A stretch of 64,000 nt of DNA, taken from positions 62,001-126,000 of the forward strand of contig CM063264.1 in NCBI GenBank assembly GCA_032158295.1, read 5' to 3'. This DNA is from Pycnopodia helianthoides (taxonomy: Eukaryota; Echinodermata; Asteroidea; Forcipulatida; Asteriidae). A program made the translations under genes and the position numbers. Below the pieces are notes generated by a model. The model saw only the letters and a list, made by a program, of their open reading frames with translations, was not told the origin of the DNA and searched no databases. Shown here piece by piece: positions 1 through 13,499 of this stretch. Position 1 is the stretch's first letter. The number at the start of each line of letters is the position of its first letter.

Positions 1-2990
1 CTGCAAAAAAAACAAAGACTAATGAGCGACATTGAAAGCCTACTTTGAGAAAAGGGGAAGGGAGAAAGAAAAAACATATGCAAAACTTACGAATTGTAGA
101 CTATGGGGGAAAAGTAACTGACAGACGTTTGGACAAGATTCTTTCAAGGGTAGAAATTGGACACAAATAGACAGATGGAAAAGTTCAAATAAAGGTGAAT
201 CACAAAGTAGAAAGCTCGAAATAAAAAAATACACAAAGCATCATTGTAACAAATTGAGTCAATGCGATTGGGTTACAAAAGTAAAATTGCATCTTTCATA
301 ATTCCTACAAATCATGCGTTCTTCTTTGACAATTAATTTCCCAGTATTCGACCTTTTTGCCGTGTGAAAAGTGTACTGTCTAGACACAAGACGACAATCT
401 GTTACCGTGAGATGACAAAACCTGAAGAGGCTGTAACCAAACTTAGTCAATACACCCAATAATTTACACAGGACTATTCTCTACTTCTCTTCAACTGGCT
501 TCCCAGGACAGTTTTTCACAATGACGGCCCGGTGGCCAGGCACGTTAACCACTATACTGACATCTCAAGCGACCTGAGTGACAACAAACTTCTCCCACTC
601 TACAGCCTTTGATTTCAACTGATGGTAAACTTGCTAAAACTGGGGTCCGTGCCATCATGTATACACCGGCTGTCAACATGGGGATAGCAAGACGTCAACA
701 TGTGATTAGTATGACAACTTGAGGTCCCTTGATAATGCGGGGGTGACCAACACATGTTATATTTCTCAGCCAACTGCAAACACCTATCTTTAATGCAACG
801 TGGGTTACACGGACAACCTCGCTCTCAAGGGATTCATAGGGTTAATATAGACACGTCAATAACCTCGTAGTTCATTTAATGAGCTTTGACGGAGAGTAAT
901 CTTCGAGGACCCTACATAGGAACACCTCTGAACTTCCCACGAAACATATGATGGAGTAACAACAAGTGTATTTGACATACTTACCGGTCGTTGCAATATG
1001 GGTACAAAAACAATGCGAAGGGCTTTCCATACGAACTATTTCAAACAATTTAAACCAAATAAGCAAGTAGTATTAGTTAAGATTCTGCAACGTGTGATGA
1101 AAAACTCAAATATTGACTCAGTTGTTGCCTAAAATAATTCAAACAACTTTCTCTGTCAGAAGTAATGAAGTGTAGCTCGACCAACTGGATGAAAAAGTTC
1201 ACGGTTACAAAATCCGTGTAAACTTGTGTAAACTGAAAACTTTCATGTGAGTTTCAATCAAACAAGATAAAACCTTTGTTGTTATGCCTCTGTAAATCTT
1301 TGATGGTATGTGGTACAAAACTATTCCTCCCTTCTGAAGCTGAAATGTTGTATTTTGGTTTATTTCCGTGAACTTGGCAATTCCTTATAGAGGTGATGAA
1401 GATTGGAACTCGGAGCCTTAATAGTGACATGTGGTCATTCCAATCCAGCAGTCTACATCTTGTTTCCAAGACTGACAATGAAAAATATGCTCATTCCCCA
1501 TTGGCCTGTTGAAAGCCTTGCAATTATCTTTGATTATCTCCCCCACAAGTTTTATCGTCACTTTTTTGAGGCGAGATAGTCGGCCATCTGACGTATTGAA
1601 TATCATATCAAATCAATGAAATACAATAGTTATGAAATGAAATATGAAGACCAACAAGTAAAGTCGGCTGACTCCATACACACCAATGACTTAGCGTGCC
1701 TTGTTGATATGACCAGATTGATGGTATTATCTGCTTCGTATAACCCTCACAGTCTACGCTGAAATGAAGAGAAACGAACTTGAAGCCAATGCACAGTGAT
1801 TGCATGATCTCTTACATGTTCCCGTCGGTCGGCTCAGCGAGACTCAACCCCCACCTGTCGTCTTGATGGTGTTGTGCCTAGGAGTTGGGCGTGTGTGGTA
1901 CGACCAATGCTTACCCGGCAACCTGCTACTAGTCCAGACTGCTTTTAAACATGTCGCTCACTTTAACCCACCCATTTTTCATGCGCGTATGCTGCAGACT
2001 TTCCCGTCAAATTAGAAATCCAGGCTATCAATTTTCAAAGAAGAAACGGTCGCTAGAACCCTGGTGCAAAAAAACCTTTGTGTTTTTTTAAACTTGATTT
2101 TTTTTTCGGGATGAATCATAGAATACGGTTAGTAGGTGGTGACGTGGAAAACAACTTTCCAGATTTAAACACAGATATAAGATTCTTTTGACTTGAACTT
2201 CAGTTCATAATTATGAAAAAATATAATTTTAAAATAAATATTACTACCTGACAATCGAAGGAGGAAAGTCACCGTTCTCGGAGGAAAGCTCAGAATCTCC
2301 TAGCTTTTTTAATGACTCTAATCGTTTCCAAACCTATCTGTAACGTTTACCTCTTGAAAAAAAGTAAAGAACAATATTTCGTGTAGATGGTGTTACCAAT
2401 AACCTTCTAACATTTTATATCCGACATACAAAGTTTTAAATCATACCAAGTAAACATTTTTATTAAATATATGTTGTATAAGGGGTATAATTATAACCTA
2501 TATATGTACTCTTAAGAATTACCATAAGAACCACTGTGTAAACCGTCATCTTACGTCTTCAGACGCTATGCACAATGGGCACAATTCCAGTCATGAGTTT
2601 TACTCTAAAATAACAATGCCGAATTCAGATCATTTTTAGCCAATAACTCTTTTATGGCCAGTAAATGGATGAATATTTTTTGTTTAAATCAAGTATTTAA
2701 GAACATCTTATAATAGTTTATTTGAATAATAGCTCAGGACAATAATTTAAAATGACAATAAAGTTACATAAATTGAGCGTATTTGTATACGCTTTACAGT
2801 AAAATTAACTTTATCTTTGCATTGGGATTCAAGTAAATCAGTACAGATTAAAAGAAAAGTTATACTAATCATTTTGATACATTTGTGCATTTTTACTCCA
2901 ACTTATTCTAAGATCTTCAGTTGAAAGTAATTTTGTGTTCACATATTGAGGGTCTTCTCAATACTTTCTCCTTTGCAACTACATTGAATT
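1..2990. other. Intergenic, no gene recognised
   Basis: Only short open frames with no recognisable domain and no convincing splice pattern are present on either strand. The sequence is AT-rich with homopolymer runs around 2080-2110. I see nothing that supports a gene or a known repeat family here. Confidence 0.5.
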
Positions 2991-2991
2991 T

Positions 2992-3820
2992 TGACCTTTG
3001 ACCTTAGGATGACCTTTGAAAGCATGTGCAACATATTGATGCCACTTCTTTTACGATATTATAAACAAAACGATGTATATAATAAAACAAAATCGAATAT
3101 TATCCTAGGTTCGTTACTTATTTTGCATTTATCCTCCGTCGATTGAGCAGAAAATGCTTCATTTTGGTAGACAATGGTTTTATGACGTCATTTGTTCGTC
3201 ACATAGCAAGGAGACGACTATTGAATGAACAATATAAAGAAAAGATGAGCATTGACTCTAAACAACGTCATAAGCGAGAGGAAAAGACAAGTTACCAAAT
3301 CAATTTAGATTATTTTTTGCAAACTCCTCTGATCGGACTCTGTGCCGGCATTGTGCCGAAAACGACCTGTATTAAGGCAAGGAGCAAATTGGTCTTCTCA
3401 TTTGCATATGACCTTTGACCTCAACGTAAACCATCATCAAAGTGTGGATGTGATGTACTAATTACGCTACGCTCATTGTGACTCATTTTATTACTTATTT
3501 TCCTAAATATCCAACAATATTCTGGACATTCTGGAAATGGCTCATTGTGCCGGCATTGTGCCGACCATTTTGAGGTAAATTTGACAATGTCGGGAAATTT
3601 CCCGTGACCTTTTGACCTGTGACTTTGTGAGGTCATTTAAAAGGCAATATTCGAGAGTACTGGGATTACTCTTGCTATAACTTTATTAAGTGAAGCTATT
3701 AAAGCGAAATAAGTTTCAAATTTTCGTCTTTTCTCGTCGCTCGCTCGTGCCGGCTTTGTGACGAAAACTCATATAAATGGTCGGATGGGGTTATTTGCTT
3801 CGTAATTTGACCTTTGACCT
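2992..3820. promoter_or_regulatory. Cluster of nuclear-receptor DR1/DR2-type motifs
   Basis: The motif TGACCTTTGACCT, reverse complement of a perfect DR1 (AGGTCAAAGGTCA), occurs at 2992-3004, 3409-3421 and 3808-3820. A two-base-spaced version (TGACCT-TT-TGACCT) lies at 3605-3618. DR1 sites are known targets of HNF4, RXR heterodimers and COUP-TF receptors. Whether they act here is unknown, because part of this stretch is also a degenerate repeat that carries the motif along. The nearest recognised promoter is foxq2, more than 10 kb downstream. Confidence 0.4.
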
Positions 3821-3830
3821 TCGAGAAAGG
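3340..3830. repeat. Degenerate tandem repeat of about 205 bp, about 2.5 copies
   Basis: The phrase GTGCCGGCATTGTGCCGA appears near 3341 and 3547, and a close variant (GTGCCGGCTTTGTGACGA) near 3747. The first and third are followed by an ATTTGC segment and a TGACCTTTGACCT motif. The spacing is about 205 bp. The copies are well diverged outside these blocks, so this is an old duplication. Confidence 0.5.
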
Positions 3831-4139
3831 TCAACAAATTAGCATACGTTGAGGCAAGGGTATTTAAAGTATGATACAACTGTGTGTATTTGGTCTAGTC
3901 ATCATTTCGGTGATAAAATGCAAAAGTAAACAGTTTGAAAGAAATTCGTCCAAAACACAAGTTACAAGATTTGATTCATAAGGCACAATATTGAGAGCAA
4001 TCAATAAACCATGTACTCTACCCAAAGGATTCAATTGTCTTCTATGCACGTGGCTGCCTTGATCACTGGCGATTTTAGATGGACACACCAACTGAACAAG
4101 TTCTTGGTCTTTCCTTACCCCCTGGCGTCTTCTTTTAGA

Positions 4140-5330
4140 CTGGTGACTGTCGGCTCCTTGGCCAACCGTCTCCAAGACACTGCAGGGAAGCGTCTTAAGG
4201 GGCAGTAGCCCGGTGCCGTGTGGGACAAACGGGGGTAAGGACAAAGGGAGGCGACCGGGAGCCGTCGCCCGTCCAGGCGAGAGAGACCAGTAAGAGAAAA
4301 AACTTGGCGTGGGACGGGCAAAGAAAGCAAGCAATCTGCCCGGCGTTTGCTCGCTTCTCCGTGATCGAGTGCGGTTCCTCTCCAATCACTCCCCCGAAAA
4401 CTACATTAGGCGACGGTAGACAATCGATGCACCTGCCACGGTCTCCAGTAATTGTCACCCGTACTGAATGGCCCCACTTCTTGCGCTCCCCCCTCCGACT
4501 ATTTGCATATTCCACAAAGGGAAATCCGTTAGCATTACAATTTCCCGGGCAAAATGTAATTAAACGCAATTTAATGGATTGGCAAGCGGGATAACTCGGA
4601 GGCTTCATCGCCAATCAGGGGCCGAATATCGGCAGACGGGGTGACATTCATATTTAGATCGCTTGGCTAGGTTCTTGGGAGCGCGCGCGGCTACCTCGAG
4701 GTCTCTCAGCATTGTCGGTCCCCATCAGCTTTATTATTTATATGTTTTTAAATGCTCCCCATTTAGTGATGGCAGCTGTTTATGCTCATTTAGTAGCCAG
4801 AGACAAAGCGTGCATGGAAGCTCTGCTCAGTTAAAGCAGCACCGATCTCCAATCTCTCATGTTTGCCCGCCGATGATCAGTCGCCGTGTTTCTCCCCCGC
4901 CAGCTGCAGTTCTGACCTATCGCGCTCGCCCTGGAAACCCTGCCAAAATAAAGCCTACTCGCCTGTAATATACCACTTTGTCTTTCTCATTGTAAAGATG
5001 AAAAGGTAAGGGCACGTGCGGTAGAGGAAGGCGTACGCTAGCTTGGTCTACTCGCTTCTGTGTACACGTCCAATCCCAGCCCGAGTGCAGCGGCTCTTCT
5101 CTATTGCTTTCCAGTTTTACCCTTAATAGCCAAGCACCGACGGCCAGGCAGCGTGTGCACGGTTTTATCCAGCCTGCCACTTTATTTCAAACGTATCACC
5201 CCTTGCATCACACAGCGCGCACCTTCTGTGTAACTTCAGCTCAACGCCAAAGAAGAAAATGTCGCTCAAACTTCTCTCAACTTTTTTCAGAAACTTCTAA
5301 AAACCCACAGTAAACCCGGAAGACACCTTT
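4140..5330. promoter_or_regulatory. CpG-rich block, candidate distal regulatory element or unseen promoter
   Basis: This is the longest GC- and CpG-rich interval in an otherwise AT-rich 14 kb. About 4190-4700 is densest, with a GCGCGCGC run near 4680. Embedded in it are an octamer-like ATTTGCATA near 4501, TAATTAAA near 4557, ATTTAATGGATTGG near 4569 and an E-box CAGCTG near 4774. Several frames stay open on both strands (up to 173 codons on the minus strand at 3864-4385), which is expected where stop codons are rare. None resembles a protein I know. It could be a CpG-rich promoter or first exon of a gene outside my recognition, or an enhancer. Confidence 0.35.
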
Positions 5331-8300
5331 ATATATCAAAACAGAGCCCGGTAGGTCACAATTTGTATGACATCTAGCTAAAGGGACCTAACCTAGTATA
5401 GATCCACAGGTTTGTACCCGTGACAGCTGGGCGGTTTTGTATTTCTTGTGCGATAAAGCGCGCCTGAACTCCTGTTCGCCAAAAGTTTGGCCACTTCAAT
5501 TTTAGCGCCTCGCGAGTTCTGCGTTTGCGCAGTGGAAGCCACTTGTGTTTACAATGAATAATTAGGTTGTGCTGTTCTTTTGTTGGGCGTCGGTTGAGCG
5601 TATCCCATCTATGTGTGCCAGTTACAGCACTGATTTCACACTGCCTACTGAGGCACTCTTCTGCCAAAAACAACTCACAATTTTCTCACTTCTCTTTACT
5701 CGTGATGACATTTTTGATATTTTTCTGTGTGTTTTAACGCCAGTATTGAGCAGTTTTTGTTGCATGGGGTGATTGTGGCTTATATAGCATATTATAGTTC
5801 TTTGTTTGATTATGTAGTCCGCTTGACTCGTAGACAACGCTCCTCGCCAAGCCGGCCCGGCCGTGTCCAAGTTCCATTTTCATGCATTACTCTTTCTAAA
5901 AAAAGACCTTGAAATTATGTTTTCTAAGTTAATAAATTTATTTATTTGACTATTTATTATTTTGTCTGTGTTTATTGATATGTTGGCATTAATATGTGAC
6001 TATTATGAGTCGTCTGTGAGGTTTTAAGGTACCGAATGAGACTGTTTGACGTCATGTTTCGACACGACACATTGACTAATATCTTCTGAACATTCGTCAC
6101 AATTAACGCATTAATTAAAATTAATAACTATTACAATTTATTATATTTCTTCCCGCTTCTTGGAAAACAAGTTCAACATAAGAAGAATAATCAATCTTAT
6201 TGCTACGTTAATAAACGGTCTTGGAGTCATTTCGTTCAGTTCCCTAATGCTTGTAAATCGATAATGTTTGCAATTGATATAATCGGCTTCCTTAAGTTGG
6301 AGCTATGTATGCTATGCACGCACAGCCACGTGGTGATGCATTTAACACAAATTATTAAAATATGCAATGTGAAGTGAGAATGACCGATCATAAGATTCGC
6401 CTGAATCTGGGACATGAGTCTCCCTGGTGTTTATTGCAAAAGAGGCATCTACTCACGAGGGTTTTAGATTTCTCACTGTCGTGTTGCCCTAATCAACTGA
6501 ATGTTTTGTGTAATAAGTATATGTTTATAAAGGAATATTTCTTTTTCTCTGCTGTAGAGAGCATTGTTGTGTTTGTAAACTTGCATGCCTTTTTATTTTA
6601 TTTTTTTGTATCTACTTATAAATTAAACAATAATGACGTTATATGACAATAATACGCAATCAAACAAACGGGCCTTTTCTTATCACAATTTGTAACCATA
6701 GGCCTAATCCTTTCCAAAATTAACGCATGCTCCTCCGTGAGTCAACCTTCACTGAACATCATTCTTGTCTTATATTAAAAAGGGCATCGATTTGACAGAA
6801 ATAGTTCAATCTTCTGGACAGATTCATATTTATTTCATCGGATAAAAGGTGATAAAAGTCAGAAAACTGTCAGCTTAGATTTATGGTTAAACACGTGTGA
6901 ATCCTCACAATAATAAAGCTGCGTATATTGTTAACACTGGCAGTGTTATAAGCCCCGCCCAGTGTTAAACACCCGACTCACCGACCCCCGGATAAACCCC
7001 CACGTTCATAGCGCTCTATTAACAACCTGTTTGTCGTATACTTGGTTGTGATTCAAATCAACCCTCTATATTGAGAAATAACACTCGTGTGTTCAGATTG
7101 GGTACGGTTTCCTAATCGACATGAGCAGTACTGAAGAGCACCTACATTGTTTGCTGAATGTCAATTGGAAGAAAGTCGTCATTTTTGTCCGTGTCGATGA
7201 AGGTTTGATAAAAATAACAATATCCCAAATTCAGGACTTAATACCATGTTTTTGTAGAGCATTACGGGTTAAGTAATTTCAGAGTTTTGCCTCACTGTTT
7301 TGAACAGAAAACGTTTTCGAAATCTTTAGTTTAAACTTGGAACAATAGAATAACGATGGAAACTGTCTTAATGAAGGAGGTAATTATAATACAAGTGTAA
7401 GGCTTTTATCAATGAGTATGAGTGTGGACTGAAAAAAGGATTTTTGTGTGTGTTTTTTTTGTTTGTTCTTTATTAGTTTATAGAATCTAGGCCTACTTGC
7501 TTCTTGTTCGTTCGAATCTGTTAGTTTTAAAATAGTAACATTTGCGAGCGGTCATCTTTACTAATATCGAACGGGATCGAGTTTTAATCCTATAAAAAGC
7601 CCAGCATAAAACTCAACATATCAGTCCAATATAAACTCAGCTAGTAAGTCCAGAATAAAACGGAAAGTAAAGCTAATGACTGGTCAAAGTAACAACAATT
7701 ATTATCGTCTGGGACCCAAGCTTTTCATCTGCGTCAATCAATGCTATCGTACCCAAGTGGATTAAGTGACGCGTGCAGACTATCACAATGAGCTTCTGTC
7801 CCGTCCATCTAAGGGGGCAAATGTTGACAAACAATCAACAGAAGTGGCAGTTTTATTTTTGTTTCCACAATAGAAATAGGGGATCCCATTACCAATCGTT
7901 CTTTTGTTTAAAAAAATCTCACTGGCAGACCTAAAATTATAACAGCTTTTATTCTTGTTTTTTTTTGGGGGGGGGGTGTTTTAACGTATGTTATAAAATG
8001 ACAACCGATCAGTTTGGATCGTTATCCATCAGAGCGTTTTGAGAATGTTCATGTACTGGTAACTCCTAGCAATTCATTAAACGGTCGTCTGTTATCGTCT
8101 CGACCTGTGTTTATTTTCACCAACAGAGGGCGCTTAAAGTTTTGCGCATTCTTTTCATGTGTGAAGCATTATACGCGTGAATGCCTTTCTATTGTCGCAC
8201 GGAATTCTAAACCTTGCCTGGAAAGAGAAACTTTGCAGTCACGATTGAAAACCTCTGGTTATGTTGAGAGCCGGGCATTTAGACATGATACTTCTAGCCA

Positions 8301-9353
8301 TACCTAGGTATATCGAATACAGTGTAAACCAATTATTTAATAGGTTCAGTACCATTAAAAATGATGCTCATTTGGATCTAAGAGTCGCCTTTAACTTGGA
8401 TATAAATAAATTTCACATGAATTTTGTTTCATAATCTATGAGGGTTGATTCCCTCAAAAAAGTGTTAACATTTATTATACAAGTACAAAGTATCAAAATG
8501 GGTACCTCAACGTAAAGTGAAAAAAACTCTTCGTCAAATACTTAGTTTATAATGTTTACCGTTTTATAACAACTTAAAATTATTACAAAAATTATAAAGA
8601 TTGGAATGATCGTTGAGTCACGTGATCAAACTCATCGGAGGTCATTCAACGATTTTTATTTTGTTTCTGCCAACAGGTGGTGCTGCCGTATCGATGTCAA
8701 GGCCCCTATGACCAGACATGTATTTTGATTAATTCCCACTGGGTTTAATTACATCATCATTTAAAAATTGCCCCACCCTCTACCAACGGAATTTAGTCCC
8801 TTTTGGGGGTTCCGATTTTGTGTAGTTTCTTTTTATGTACATCAGGTTCTGAAGGCATTGTATTAGGTGGTTTGTTTACACACCCCAACTTTATCAATCA
8901 CACTAAATCATTTTCCAGCAAATGCTTGAAATTTCTACAAGCTTCGTCAAAAAATACCGACTGGTTTTGTTCTCAACTTTTTTCTGAGGAACTTTCGGCA
9001 GGCGGTCGTTATCTTCTTTTTTCCCACACTTGAATAATATGAAAACAAAATAGTCGCATTCTCGAGGTTTGTAAGTTACGGACGGATGACCTTCAATTAA
9101 GGCCAATGGATGGATGATGGCGTGAAGTATTGAATCACGTGATCGATAAGTTGCTTATGACGTGTCAATGATGTCATCACGTGGTACCCATCATTCTGTT
9201 GACTTGTTTGTTATACACTGAAATAGTGTTTCAGAATAGATGAATCCAATTGCAAGAAATAGTAAGAAACTTCTTCATTTACTCAAATAATGATCCGTGT
9301 CCATTGTTTGTAAGAAATTGAATTTTACTGTTGTGGTACACACCATAAATTGA
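5331..9353. other. Intergenic, no gene recognised
   Basis: There is no supportable coding sequence. Small items are a GC box (GCCCCGCCC) near 6953 beside the imperfect palindrome AACACTGGCAGTGTT near 6933, and a T-run/G-run junction at about 7958-7977. Everything else is AT-rich sequence without visible structure. Confidence 0.5.
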
Positions 9354-9809
9354 TTGAATGTGTTTTCTTTACAGTCAGCAAAGTGTAATTTTAAAGGTTT
9401 TTTACGTGAAAAATTAATTGGAAAATATTTTGAACCCACTGTTTTAACTAGCGCATTTCGAAGACAAAATTGTTATTTAACACAATTCGATCGTCAAACG
9501 AGTTTTGAAATTATTTTAGATGACGCTTTTAGGCTGTCAAAAAGGAAGCACTTGCAACGTATTAATTCGTCTTATTTTATGGTGAATTGGTCCGTGTTTA
9601 CAGCAGGTCTTCACCAGGCGAGAGCACCAATACCTGCCGTAGAAACTATAATATTCTCCCGCGGGCATCTTGCAGCTGTCCCGCTAGCACTCGCCATTTC
9701 TCGGTCGTCGTCAATAGTTAAATTTCATTATAACTTGGTTCATTCAGCAATTAGACTGATGGAGCGGCTGAGCACGAATCTGATGGGCACTCCATCAAAA
9801 ATCTGAAAA
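9354..9809 (+). other. Unsupported 150-codon open frame in a local GC-rich patch
   Basis: An open frame of 150 codons runs from 9354 to the stop near 9806. It begins next to a TTTCTTTACAG acceptor-like site. The translation has no domain I recognise and no low-complexity bias. The 3' part (about 9600-9800) is GC-richer than its flanks, which lowers the stop frequency. It could be an unrecognised exon, a conserved non-coding element that happens to stay open, or chance. Confidence 0.15.
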
Positions 9810-12800
9810 TTAATGGAACGAAAATCAAATTTCTTGTTCAAGACGCGATTCCTTAAAATAACTGGAGGGTACATGAAGTACCAGTTCTTTATCCACGTGG
9901 TTTTCACCACAGCACGTTAAGACCACAACTGAGCAACTTAGCCTCAGGTTATGTATTCTATCCAAGACAATTCTTTTATTTTAATAAGAAGTAAATCACC
10001 GTTTGATTTGCTCAATTAGTTAATTTGACCTGATTGAATAAAGACAAAATGACCATAAACCAAACTGACCAAATCCCATTTGTCTAACAAGAAATGCCGT
10101 GGGCCGCCAGGATCCAGCATAAAGGGCTTTGAAGATTATGAACAAATTGGAATTAAAGCCTCATTTCCCCAAGATGTAAACAGCTTCCTGCATAAATTCA
10201 GATGGACAGCATTGTAGACACTTTAATATTGGAATGGCATAAAGATATTTGTGAACACTGAAAAAAATATTTCAAAATTCATGGCCGCCTTCAACCAACT
10301 ACTACACCAAAACGGGTAGTTTTGAGTAAATGAAGCAGTTTGTTAGAGATACGTTATCTATACTTCCGTTGTTACGTTAAAAATATACTCTTCGATTTCT
10401 TCTTTGCTTTACGATTGAATTTATGGCGCTCTATCACAACCACTGTTACACCACACTTACTGTTCATCGCACAGCAACTAACCAAAATTTCTGGCTATTA
10501 ATATTGTTTTGAATGTAAACAAGTATTGGAAGAGGTTGAATTCTACCGACTTGACTTTGTTTCGTTTCAATCCTGAAGGACAAGAATAGCGAGCCCAATT
10601 TGCCGTCGGGCCGGTCATTCTGGTATCGCAGCGGCCACTCCGAGTGAGTTAACAACAATTCGTGCCCAAGGCCAGTGGCTTATCGTAGCAGACCGTTAGA
10701 GAGGGTGGCCGTACACACGTCGCGTGCAACACACCCGTCAGCCACCCGCCTAGTCCTCCTCACACGCCCTTTGTTCAAGACCGTTGAGTAAATTACATAG
10801 CGCCCTCCTTTGATAAGTTTGAGCCATGGGAAAGTTTCTATGACGCCCTGGGTATTGTACTGTTGATCTTGTGATGGAAGTTTTGTCCCGTGAAGTGCCT
10901 CGGCCGCATTATACGCTTAAGTTTTTCACGTTGTGTGTCCCTATACGGACTTCTCGTTTAGGACTTCTTATTTATTTGTTTCTCCGTGGAAAATTGCTGA
11001 AGGTCATATAATTCAGGAGTTGGGGAATATGGCTGAATATTTTTTTGTATTCAAGACTTAAATTGCACATCGTGGTGGCGTTTCTCAATGGCTGCATGTT
11101 TCACCATGACGCAGATACATGTACGTCTTAACAGCTTTGTAGTTACAACCCTTACTGACTAAGCCTATTGAAGAGACAACAAGTTGTTTCCAATGCACCA
11201 CCACGTCATTCAAACATACATTGTTTGACTTAACTTCTTTATCTCTTGTCATCCTCTTCAATCCAAAACAACTCATTCGTTTTTGAGCAGTGTAAACCCT
11301 GAATCTGACAACGCAGTTACCACAATGGCAACTTCCGATTGGTAAGAATAGAGAGCTAGTGTGACATTGTAATGTCAGTGATTCCCTGGAGATTGACAGT
11401 CTCAAGAGTAGTTTCTGACTTGAAGGCCAGTGGGGGTTGGCGCCGGGGTACGCCCGCTAAAAACACACATCTTCACTCCATCTTCACCACATGTTATAAC
11501 GAGATTTCAAACACGGAGGTACCAATCACTGAATGTGTGAATGTGGAGAAATAATTTAGTCCTAAATGCGTTTATTACTATTTGATAAATTTTACGTTCT
11601 TGGGCGTTGAATTGCTTGTATCAATTTCCTTAAGTGTTCATAGGTGTTCGGTGTAGGTCAAATTGACCGGAGGACCAGTGTCTCTACTCAGAAATAAATG
11701 ATATTGAACAATTTCTTGTAACAAATTATTTTTATTAACGAGATGGAATAGACTTCTGTTATATGAGAGCAAAATCTCCTTCCAGAAAAGAGTAATTATT
11801 TGATTGTTTGTTTAATTATGTATATGATTACATTTCTTTACCAAGAATTACCAAAACAGTTAAAGACTGGTTTGCATTGGTGCCCTGCATAGTTAGTATC
11901 GCTACACAATTTACTATGATTGTACCAGTTAGCTCGACTATTTACTTCTAACTAAAAAAAAGGTTTAATTTTGGTGTATGTGAAACTTTTGGTTTGTTCC
12001 TTTTTTGTTTGTTGTTTGTTTTTAGTTTTTTATTTGAAATTCATTTTTCTGCCTGAGGTTTGCATTATTTTTCTTTCGTTTTAATTTTGTTAAATGTTTA
12101 CGAATGGTGCTCTGAGGCGTCTCTCGTCTATCAAACATTCCCTTCTTTTTACTTCCAGACTGATCTCCTAACCCCCTGCAATGCATCCATTGTGTATGTT
12201 TATCATACATCGTTGTAGGTTCAATCAACACTTCACATCTAATTCAGTATCCCATGCCACTGTGCCCTCTTGCGGTGAACAATAGCCATGCCAAGCGTCA
12301 AATGGCTACTATTTTCATCAGTCTATCTTAATTGATTGGCAGGTTGATTACATTGACCCTGACTGAGGTGTTACATACAACCCAGCCCCTTCCCGAGCCT
12401 ACCCATTCATAATTTAGTTTAATTGTGCTGTTGGGAGGAGACACCAGCTGGGTTGTTAAACCTCAGTAATAATGCTTTATTGATCACGAAAAACTGAACA
12501 GAATAGTTTCCCATATGTGGAAGGTGTATATACTGGGGGATAATGTAAAGTAACAAATAAAAAAGAGGTGAAATTCTAACATGTTTTCAAATAACACACC
12601 CTCAAAAATCCTTTAAAGTTTTACCTCAAATTGCTTAAGTGTAAACGATGAAAACCTGACGCCTTTTTCTATGTTGGGGGATAATAAAGCATAACTTCGC
12701 GTGTTTGAGTTGTGGAATGAGTGTTTACCATTTTATGTCACATTGTCAAATATTTAAAAAAGGTTAGTGACCTGACAATTCAACCCTTGCATAGTCTTTC

Positions 12801-13499
12801 TCGGAGGCTGTCCCATATAGCTTTCGAGAAAGACTCTGCAAAATCTATACATCAGGCCACTAACTATTGTTTGCATTTATACCACAAGTTCTTTTGGTTG
12901 GTAAGCAGTTTTCAAAAGCTAATTCTACTTTCACATTTTTAAGTACTGGTTGTATTTAAAGTCAACTTTAATATATGACTCAATCGAAGATTATCTTGGT
13001 TCAAAATTTTCCAAAGTATTTTTGCAGAGTTTTCTGTACTCGTGAAGTCGTTATAACTGAATAGAGTTTTAAAATTCACTAACAATTATTTCCGAAATAC
13101 TTCTTAAGCTTTGTCAGTTTGACCAGATGCAATCGACATCGTTTTCCCGATAGCTATTTAATTCCGGATGTACTTAGGTGTCCTCTTGTCTTGATGACCA
13201 TAACACTTGACCAACATCTTCCCCCTCATGGTAGGTGTCCTCTTCTGTTACTGACCACAACGTGAGACCAACATTTACCACAACAATTATGGCAATCATC
13301 TAACACGATGATACTTAACAAAGATACAGCAACCCATGACATTGCACGGAACATCGATTAAAGAACATCTTGGAGAAAACTGACAAGATAATAAGGCTAA
13401 GATGAGGAGGAGTTGTCAGTCAGGACTGAAAAGTTCATAGGTTTTGATCTGTCTGTTTCCTGTCGTTTGCTAATTAGACCAACGTCACGAAGTGTAGAC
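9810..13499. other. Intergenic, no gene recognised; small CpG-rich island near 10580-10770
   Basis: No gene or repeat family is recognised. Positions 10580-10770 form a short CpG-rich patch (for example TTGCCGTCGGGCCGG near 10600 and CACACGTCGCGTGC near 10713) inside AT-rich sequence, of unknown role. Confidence 0.4.

Noticed and set aside
4115..4614. Overlapping open frames on both strands in the CpG-rich block
   Set aside because: High GC lowers stop frequency; the translations are Pro/Arg/Ser-rich without any domain and contradict each other.
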